A stretch of DNA of 64,000 bases, from contig OZ242312.1 in the NCBI GenBank assembly GCA_965207805.1, positions 1,922,001 through 1,986,000 on the forward strand. The letters are read 5' to 3'. The first letter of the stretch is position 1. Every line of letters begins with the position of its first letter. Positions 58,890 through 64,000 of this stretch are shown piece after piece. Under the pieces are notes generated by a model. The model ran no database searches. It saw nothing but the letters and a program-made list of their open reading frames with translations, and was not told the DNA's origin. The translations under genes were made by a program, and so were the position numbers. The stretch comes from Palauibacter sp965207805 (GTDB lineage: Bacteria > Gemmatimonadota > Gemmatimonadetes > Palauibacterales > Palauibacteraceae).

Positions 58890-60203
58890 GTGAGTTCCGG
58901 CGGGATCCGCGGTCTGACCGGTTTTCGAGATTTCTTTCCCGAGGAACTCGCCCTTCGCCGACACATCTTTTCGGCCTGGCGCAGGGTCGGCGCCCGCTAC
59001 GGATTCACGGAGTATGACGGCCCTCCCCTCGAGGCGCTGGAACTCTACACGCGGAAGTCCGGCGAAGAGATCGTAGGCCAACTGTACGAGTTCGAAGACA
59101 AGGGGGGCCGGGCCGTGGCGCTGCGGCCCGAGATGACGCCTACCTTCGCGCGCATGATCGCCGCGCGCGCCGCCGGGCTCCCGAAGCCGGTACGCTGGTT
59201 CTCGATCCCGCAGCTCTTCCGCTACGAACGGCCGCAGCGCGGTCGGCTCCGCGAGCACTTCCAGCTCAACATGGACATCGTCGGTGAAACGAACCCGCTC
59301 GCCGATGCGGAGATCATCAGCGCGGGCATCGACGCGCTGCGGGAACTCGGCCTGGGCGCCGCGGACATCGTGGTCCGCATCTCGGACCGGCGCCTCATCG
59401 GCGCACTTCTCGACGCCCACGGGATCTCCGCCGAAGACCATGTCACGGTGTTCGGCGCCCTTGACCGGCTCGAGAAGGAAGGAGAGGACGGGGTTCGCGG
59501 GCGGCTCGCGGAAAAAGGCGTGGAGAGGGAAGTGGCGACTCGTCTGCTCGCGGCCATCCGGCTGCCGCTCGAGGAACTGGCGGCGCACGGGGGAGACGAC
59601 GCGGTCGCCGCGGCGGCCGACCGACTATCCACCGTGTTCGCGCACCTCGACGCGACGGGCTTCGCCGACTTTGTCAGGTTCGACGCGGGCCTCGTGCGCG
59701 GACTTGCCTACTACACCGGGACGGTGTTCGAGATCTGGGATCGCCGCGACGAACTACGCGCGATCTGCGGGGGTGGCCGCTACGATGACCTTCTGAAGGC
59801 GCTGGGAGGCGTGGATCTCCCGGCTCTCGGCTTCGGCATGGGGGATGTGGTCCTCACGGAGCTGCTCAGGGACCGGGGACTCGCGCCCGACGCAGCCCGT
59901 CGCGTAGACGACTACATCGTCTGCGTTTCCGATGCGGAGCGCCCGCTCGCGCTCGGTCTGGCCCGTGCCCTGCGCGACCGGGGACGGCGCGTGCTCTACG
60001 ACCTGCGGCCGCGCGGGGTCGGACGCCAGTTCAAGGCCGCTCACCAGGCCGGCGCAGGTCGCGCCATCGTACTCGGGCCGCAGGAAGTGGAGCGGGGCGT
60101 CGCGGTACTCCGCGACATGGCGTCCGGCGAGGAACGGGAGGTCGCGATCGAGACCCTGGCCGGGACACGCCCCGACGAAACGAGAGGGGAGGAAGTGGGA
60201 TGA
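58890..60203 (+). CDS. hisS: Histidyl-tRNA synthetase
   Basis: 437 residues. The N-terminal GLTGFRDFFPEELALRRHI opens a class II catalytic core, with motif 2 around LFRYERPQRGRLREHFQLNMDIVG and the histidine-A loop GLVRGLAYYTGTVFEIW. Motif 3 is in GFGMGDVVLTELL. An alpha/beta anticodon-binding domain ends the protein. GTG 58890 lies right behind the palindromic element with no clear ribosome-binding site (CCAGGGCC). The stop overlaps guaA (ATGA). Confidence 0.95.
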   Translation: MSSGGIRGLTGFRDFFPEELALRRHIFSAWRRVGARYGFTEYDGPPLEALELYTRKSGEEIVGQLYEFEDKGGRAVALRPEMTPTFARMIAARAAGLPKPVRWFSIPQLFRYERPQRGRLREHFQLNMDIVGETNPLADAEIISAGIDALRELGLGAADIVVRISDRRLIGALLDAHGISAEDHVTVFGALDRLEKEGEDGVRGRLAEKGVEREVATRLLAAIRLPLEELAAHGGDDAVAAAADRLSTVFAHLDATGFADFVRFDAGLVRGLAYYTGTVFEIWDRRDELRAICGGGRYDDLLKALGGVDLPALGFGMGDVVLTELLRDRGLAPDAARRVDDYIVCVSDAERPLALGLARALRDRGRRVLYDLRPRGVGRQFKAAHQAGAGRAIVLGPQEVERGVAVLRDMASGEEREVAIETLAGTRPDETRGEEVG

Positions 60204-61735
60204 GTCGCGTTCTCATCCTCGATTTCGGATCCCAGTTCACCCAACTCATCGCGCGGCGCATTCGCGAGGAGGGCGTGTACTGCGAGGTGCACCCGCCGAC
60301 GCGGAGCCCGGCGTGGGTCCGCCGCTACGATCCGGCGGCCATCGTCCTTTCCGGAGGGCCGGCGAGCGTGTACGACGAAGGCGTCCCCACGGCCCAGCCC
60401 GAGACCCTCGCCATGGGCGTCCCGATTCTCGGGATCTGCTACGGAATGCAGCTCGTTGCGGATCTCGTCGGGGGCGAGGTGCAACAGGCCGAGCGCCGGG
60501 AGTACGGGCGGGCCGAACTCAGGGTTCGGTCGGCGGACCCTCTCTTTCGCGGGTTCGACGATGGCCAGCCCACCCAGGTCTGGATGAGCCACGGCGACTC
60601 CCTCCACGCGCTGCCGCCGGGCTTCGAGGTCTCGGCGACCACCGAGAACTCCATCGCCGCGATCCGGTCCGAGGAGCGGCGGATCTGGGGCGTGCAGTTC
60701 CACCCGGAAGTTGCTCACACGACGCGCGGCGGCGAGATGCTGCGGAACTTCCTGTTCGAGATCGCCGGCTGCGAGATGAGCTGGAACGCCGCGAACATCA
60801 TCGACCACCAGCTCGCCGCGGTGCGCGAGACCGTGGGCGATGGACAGGTGATCTGCGGCCTCTCGGGCGGCGTCGACAGTTCCGTGGCCGCCGCGCTCGT
60901 GCAGCGGGCGGTCGGGGACCGGCTCACCTGCATCTTCGTCGACACGGGTTTGCTGCGGAAAGGTGAACGCGACGCCGTGGAAGCGGTGTTCGGCGAACAC
61001 ATGCGGATGCGGCTCGAAGTCGTCGACGCGGCCGACCTCTTCCTCGAACGCCTCGCCGGCGTCGAGGAACCCGAAGAGAAGCGGGTCATCATTGGCCACA
61101 CCTTCATCGACGTGTTCGAGGACGCGGCGGGACGGCACGGTGATGCGCGTTTCCTCGTGCAGGGAACGCTTTACCCCGATGTGATCGAGTCCGTCTCCGT
61201 GTGGGGACCATCCGTGAAGATCAAGTCCCATCACAACGTGGGCGGACTCCGTCCGGATCACCCATTCGAACTCATCGAGCCTCTTCGTGAACTCTTCAAG
61301 GACGAGGTGCGCGCCGTGGGCCGCGAACTGGGCCTTTCGGAGGACATCGTGGGGCGCCACCCCTTTCCCGGTCCCGGCCTCGCCATCCGCATTCTCGGCG
61401 ACGTGACGCGCGAGAAGCTGGATGCGCTGCGGGAGGTGGACGCGATCTATCTCGACGAGATTCGTGCGGCGGGCCTCTACGATGAGATCTGGCAGGCGTT
61501 CGCCATTCTGCTGCCTGTGCAGTCGGTCGGCGTCATGGGGGATGCGCGCACGTACGAGAACGTCGTCGCGCTGCGCGCGGTAACCTCCCTGGACGGAATG
61601 ACGGCGGACTGGTTCCAGTTCCCCCACGAGGTGCTGGGCCGGATCTCCAACCGCATCATCAACGAGGTGAAGGGAGTGAACCGGGTGACCTACGATGTGT
61701 CATCGAAGCCCCCCGCCACGATCGAGTGGGAGTAG
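60200..61735 (+). CDS. guaA: GMP synthase (glutamine-hydrolysing)
   Basis: 511 residues. The class I amidotransferase domain has Cys in GICYGMQL and the His/Glu pair in QFHPEVAHT. The ATP pyrophosphatase domain contains LSGGVDSSVAAALV, and the C-terminal dimerisation domain ends with TYDVSSKPPATIEWE. It aminates XMP to GMP. ATG 60200 overlaps the hisS stop. Confidence 0.97.
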   Translation: MSRVLILDFGSQFTQLIARRIREEGVYCEVHPPTRSPAWVRRYDPAAIVLSGGPASVYDEGVPTAQPETLAMGVPILGICYGMQLVADLVGGEVQQAERREYGRAELRVRSADPLFRGFDDGQPTQVWMSHGDSLHALPPGFEVSATTENSIAAIRSEERRIWGVQFHPEVAHTTRGGEMLRNFLFEIAGCEMSWNAANIIDHQLAAVRETVGDGQVICGLSGGVDSSVAAALVQRAVGDRLTCIFVDTGLLRKGERDAVEAVFGEHMRMRLEVVDAADLFLERLAGVEEPEEKRVIIGHTFIDVFEDAAGRHGDARFLVQGTLYPDVIESVSVWGPSVKIKSHHNVGGLRPDHPFELIEPLRELFKDEVRAVGRELGLSEDIVGRHPFPGPGLAIRILGDVTREKLDALREVDAIYLDEIRAAGLYDEIWQAFAILLPVQSVGVMGDARTYENVVALRAVTSLDGMTADWFQFPHEVLGRISNRIINEVKGVNRVTYDVSSKPPATIEWE

Positions 61736-61740
61736 GCTCC

Positions 61741-62523
61741 GTGGCGGAATCCCGCGCCGGGAGCGGCCCGAACTGCCGGGAAGTCGCCGCCTGGCTCGAT
61801 GATTTCCTGGACGTCGCCGCGATAGAGGATTATCCGTTCGCCCTCAACGGGTTGCAGGTCGACGGGCGCCGCGCCGTCATCCGCATCGGCGCGGCAACGG
61901 ATGCCTGCCAGGCCACGATCGACCTCGCAGCCGACGCCGGGTGCGGGATCCTCCTCGTTCACCACGGACTGTTCTGGGGCGGTCTGCGTCCGTTCGTCGG
62001 CCCCGCGTACGAGCGCTGCCGCCGGCTCGTGGAGAGCGGGATGGGGTTGTACTCGGCGCACCTCCCGCTCGACGCGCATCCCTGGATCGGAAACAACGTC
62101 CTCCTCGCCGCCGAACTCCGCGTCGGGGATGTCGAACCGTTCGGGTCCTTCAAGGGGAACGAAGGGATCGGCGTCATCGGTACGGTCGACACCTCCCTCG
62201 GCGAGCTCGCGGCTCGGGCTCAGGCCGTGTGCGGGCGAGCCCCCTTCGTGATCGCCGGCGGCCCGGAACGCGTGTCGCGGCTCGCCATCGTCACGGGCGG
62301 CGCGGGTTCGATGATCGAGGCGGCCGCAACGGCTGGAGCCGACACCTTCCTCACGGGGGAGGGGAATCACCACACCTACCACGAGGCGATGGAACTCGGG
62401 ATCAACGTGATCTACGCTGGCCACTACGGGACGGAGACGCTGGGTGTCCGGGCCCTGGCGAAGCGCGCGGCGGAGCATTTCGGGGTGGAGCACGCATTCT
62501 TCGACGTCCCCACCGGCCTCTAG
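61741..62523 (+). CDS. Nif3-like dinuclear metal-binding protein
   Basis: 260 residues. Metal ligands are in LVHHGLFWGG, YSAHLPLDAHPWIGNN, and the C-terminal GEGNHHTYHEAMELGINVIYAGHYGTET. This is the Nif3/YbgI/YqfO family of toroidal hexamers; some act as GTP cyclohydrolase-like enzymes, but a general function is not settled. GTG 61741 is chosen because GGGAG lies 8 bases upstream; GTG 61726 within guaA is the alternative. Confidence 0.88.
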   Translation: MAESRAGSGPNCREVAAWLDDFLDVAAIEDYPFALNGLQVDGRRAVIRIGAATDACQATIDLAADAGCGILLVHHGLFWGGLRPFVGPAYERCRRLVESGMGLYSAHLPLDAHPWIGNNVLLAAELRVGDVEPFGSFKGNEGIGVIGTVDTSLGELAARAQAVCGRAPFVIAGGPERVSRLAIVTGGAGSMIEAAATAGADTFLTGEGNHHTYHEAMELGINVIYAGHYGTETLGVRALAKRAAEHFGVEHAFFDVPTGL

Positions 62524-62565
62524 CACGGGTTCCGGCGTGTAACCCCGCGCCCCCGCCCTCCTCCG

Positions 62566-63489
62566 CTAGAAGACCGAGACCTTGAGGTCGGTCAGGTAGC
62601 GGTCTGGCCGTTCACGGACATCTCGCAGGAGGAGGGCGAGTTCCTCGCCCGCGGCGCGCAGCGTGCCCAGCGTCTCCAGCAGTTCATCGTGGACCGCATC
62701 TTCGCGCAGGAGCCTGCCGAGCGTTCCCTCGCCGCCTTCCAACCCCCGGGTGATCTCGGCGAGGGACCGGCCGGCGGCCGAGAAATCCGTGCTGGCGGCG
62801 GCGAGCCGCATCGAGAGCGTGTCGAGGTTGGCCAGCGTGCGATCGACTTCCTCGGACCCGGTCATCCCCGCGAGCCGGTTCGACAGGGTGTCCATGTTGG
62901 CGAGCAGGCTTCCGATCGACGCGCGCTCCGTCTCGAGGATTCCGGCGAGTTCCCGCATCGCGAGCGTGAAGGCCTCGGACCCGGAGGAGACATTCTCGGC
63001 CAGACCGCCGTCGAGCAGCGATTCCATCTCCCCGATCAGGGAGCTCACCTCGTCCCCGAGGGTCGAGGCCAGCGAAGTGAGATCGGATCGGCGGTCGAGC
63101 ACGAGCGTGTCGCCTTCCGCCAGCGTCCGGGCACTGGTCCCCGGCGTCAACTCGACGAGCTGCTGGCCCAGGAATCCATCCGGCTGGATGGCGCCGCGCG
63201 TATCCGCCGGCAGCCGCACCCGCGTGGAGAGGGTCATCGCGAGGACGACATGCTCCGCCTCGAGCGCGACTTCGTCCACCGTGCCGACCTCCACACCGCG
63301 CAGCAGTACGGGCGACGCGGTCGCGATCCGGTTCGCGTTCGCCGCGATCCCCCACACGCGGATGGTGGGACCGCGGAAAGGCGAGCCCGATATCCAGAAC
63401 AGACCCGCGACGACGACGGCCGCGGCAAGGAGGACGAATACGCCGACCCGGACCTCGACGCCGCGGTCGCGCAGCCCCGGGTCCCTCAC
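62566..63489 (-). CDS. mlaD: MlaD-family (MCE) lipid transport protein
   Basis: 307 residues. One membrane helix at about residues 14-34 (VGVFVLLAAAVVVAGLFWISG), then the MCE domain (SPVLLRGVEVGTVDEVAL, IQPDGFLGQQLVELTPG). About 180 residues of long helices follow (SSLIGEMESLLDG, SLLANMDTLSNRL). MCE proteins bind the MlaFE ABC transporter and carry phospholipids between inner and outer membranes. GTG at 63487-63489 overlaps the stop of the ATPase gene. Confidence 0.92.
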   Translation of the reverse strand: MRDPGLRDRGVEVRVGVFVLLAAAVVVAGLFWISGSPFRGPTIRVWGIAANANRIATASPVLLRGVEVGTVDEVALEAEHVVLAMTLSTRVRLPADTRGAIQPDGFLGQQLVELTPGTSARTLAEGDTLVLDRRSDLTSLASTLGDEVSSLIGEMESLLDGGLAENVSSGSEAFTLAMRELAGILETERASIGSLLANMDTLSNRLAGMTGSEEVDRTLANLDTLSMRLAAASTDFSAAGRSLAEITRGLEGGEGTLGRLLREDAVHDELLETLGTLRAAGEELALLLRDVRERPDRYLTDLKVSVF

Positions 63490-64000
63490 GCGGGACCTCG
63501 CGCGGGCGCCGCGTCGAGAAACTCGCGCACGGCCCGGTTGTCCGTCTCGCGCAACTGCTGTGGCGTACCCTCGGCCGCGACCACGCCGCCCGAAAGGAGG
63601 GCGATCCGGTCGGCCAGGAAGAAGGCGGACTCCACGTCGTGGGTCACGACGATACTCGTCGCATCGACTTCCTCGCTCACACGTGCGATGAGGCGGTTGA
63701 TGCGGGTGGCGTTGACGGGATCGAGTCCCGTCGTAGGCTCATCGTACAGGACGTAGCGGCGCTTCCCGATGATGGCGCGCGCGATGGCGACCCGCCGCTG
63801 CATGCCCCCGGAGAGCTCGGCCGGCAGGAGGGTCAGTACTTCCGGCTCGAGGTTCACGTGATCGAGCGCGGTGCGGACCAGTTCCTCGCACTTGGCCGCG
63901 CGGCCGCGGCAGAAACCCGGTGGGAGGCCCATCAGCAGGTTCCCGCGCACCGTCATGGAATCGAAGAGGGCGGAATTCTGGAACACGTAGGCGGTCTTGG
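63486..64000 (-). CDS. mlaF: MlaF-like ABC transporter ATPase (5' end outside window)
   Basis: The last 171 residues are visible; the Walker A region lies past the window end. Visible motifs are the Q loop KTAYVFQNSALFD, signature LSGGMQRRVAIARAI, Walker B KRRYVLYDEPTTGLDP and the H-loop THD. It powers the lipid transporter with the adjacent MlaD. The permease mlaE is probably just outside the window. Confidence 0.9.
   Translation of the reverse strand, partial: KTAYVFQNSALFDSMTVRGNLLMGLPPGFCRGRAAKCEELVRTALDHVNLEPEVLTLLPAELSGGMQRRVAIARAIIGKRRYVLYDEPTTGLDPVNATRINRLIARVSEEVDATSIVVTHDVESAFFLADRIALLSGGVVAAEGTPQQLRETDNRAVREFLDAAPARGPA

Noticed and set aside
62525..62547. Terminator between the Nif3-like gene and mlaD
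   Set aside because: Only a 5-bp GGGTT/AACCC stem without a T run; too weak to claim.

Overview
The window is a gene-dense, high-GC (about two-thirds G+C by eye) bacterial chromosome segment made almost entirely of housekeeping genes. Most adjacent genes overlap by a few bases (ATGA, GTGA or TTGA junctions) and GTG/TTG starts are common. I see no phage, insertion sequence or CRISPR array, and no gene-free stretch longer than about 230 bases. Envelope and regulatory content (mlaD/mlaF, RseP, lipoprotein, TIGR03991-type GlmU-like protein, bacilliredoxin, Rex, TAnnTT-like -10 elements) fits a Gram-negative of the FCB side of the tree. Gemmatimonadota is my best guess; this is inference from gene families, not a phylogeny.

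Layout. 1-6.45 kb: end of dnaG, a zinc-ribbon coiled-coil protein, rsmD, coaD, pta, then a STAS anti-sigma antagonist next to a fused RsbW-type kinase/PP2C phosphatase, and rsmA. 6.45-13.5 kb: a Rex operator lies between rsmA and rex, followed by a tightly packed run rex, DEDDh exonuclease, thiolase, CPBP protease, 3-hydroxyacyl-CoA dehydrogenase, acyl-CoA dehydrogenase and glyA. 13.5-17.6 kb: a Minf_1886-like protein, a 65-residue zinc-ribbon protein, nnrE-nnrD, thiL, plsC. 17.6-25 kb: eno, ftsB-like gene, tRNA-Met with thiI only six bases behind it, then uppS, cdsA, dxr, rseP. 25-28 kb: a minus-strand operon (manC, GlmU-like, WalJ-like MBL protein). 28-36.4 kb: a lipoprotein, serS, a histidine kinase, uvrD/pcrA, a minus-strand DUF948 protein, murA, pgeF.

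36.4-45.3 kb is the classic translation/transcription operon rimP, nusA, ylxQ-like, infB, ylxP, rbfA, truB, ribF. It is preceded by a strong promoter and an intrinsic terminator overlapped by a 28-codon reading frame. 45.3-50.4 kb: rpsO, pnp, an M16 peptidase, ald. 50.4-58.7 kb: the rod-shape and wall-elongation cluster mreB, mreC, mreD, mrdA (PBP2), rodA, followed by accD, folC and a bacilliredoxin. 58.7-64 kb: a 160-bp palindromic element, hisS, guaA, a Nif3-like protein, then minus-strand mlaD and mlaF (cut by the window end).

Points most worth following: the rimP-nusA-infB leader (possible translation-coupled attenuator); the ylxQ-like gene that can only start at a non-canonical codon; MurA with Asp at the fosfomycin-target cysteine position; the Rex-operator-led fatty-acyl operon; the tRNA-Met/thiI dicistron; the palindrome in front of hisS; and a recurring promoter shape that places some ATG codons at the predicted transcript 5' end.
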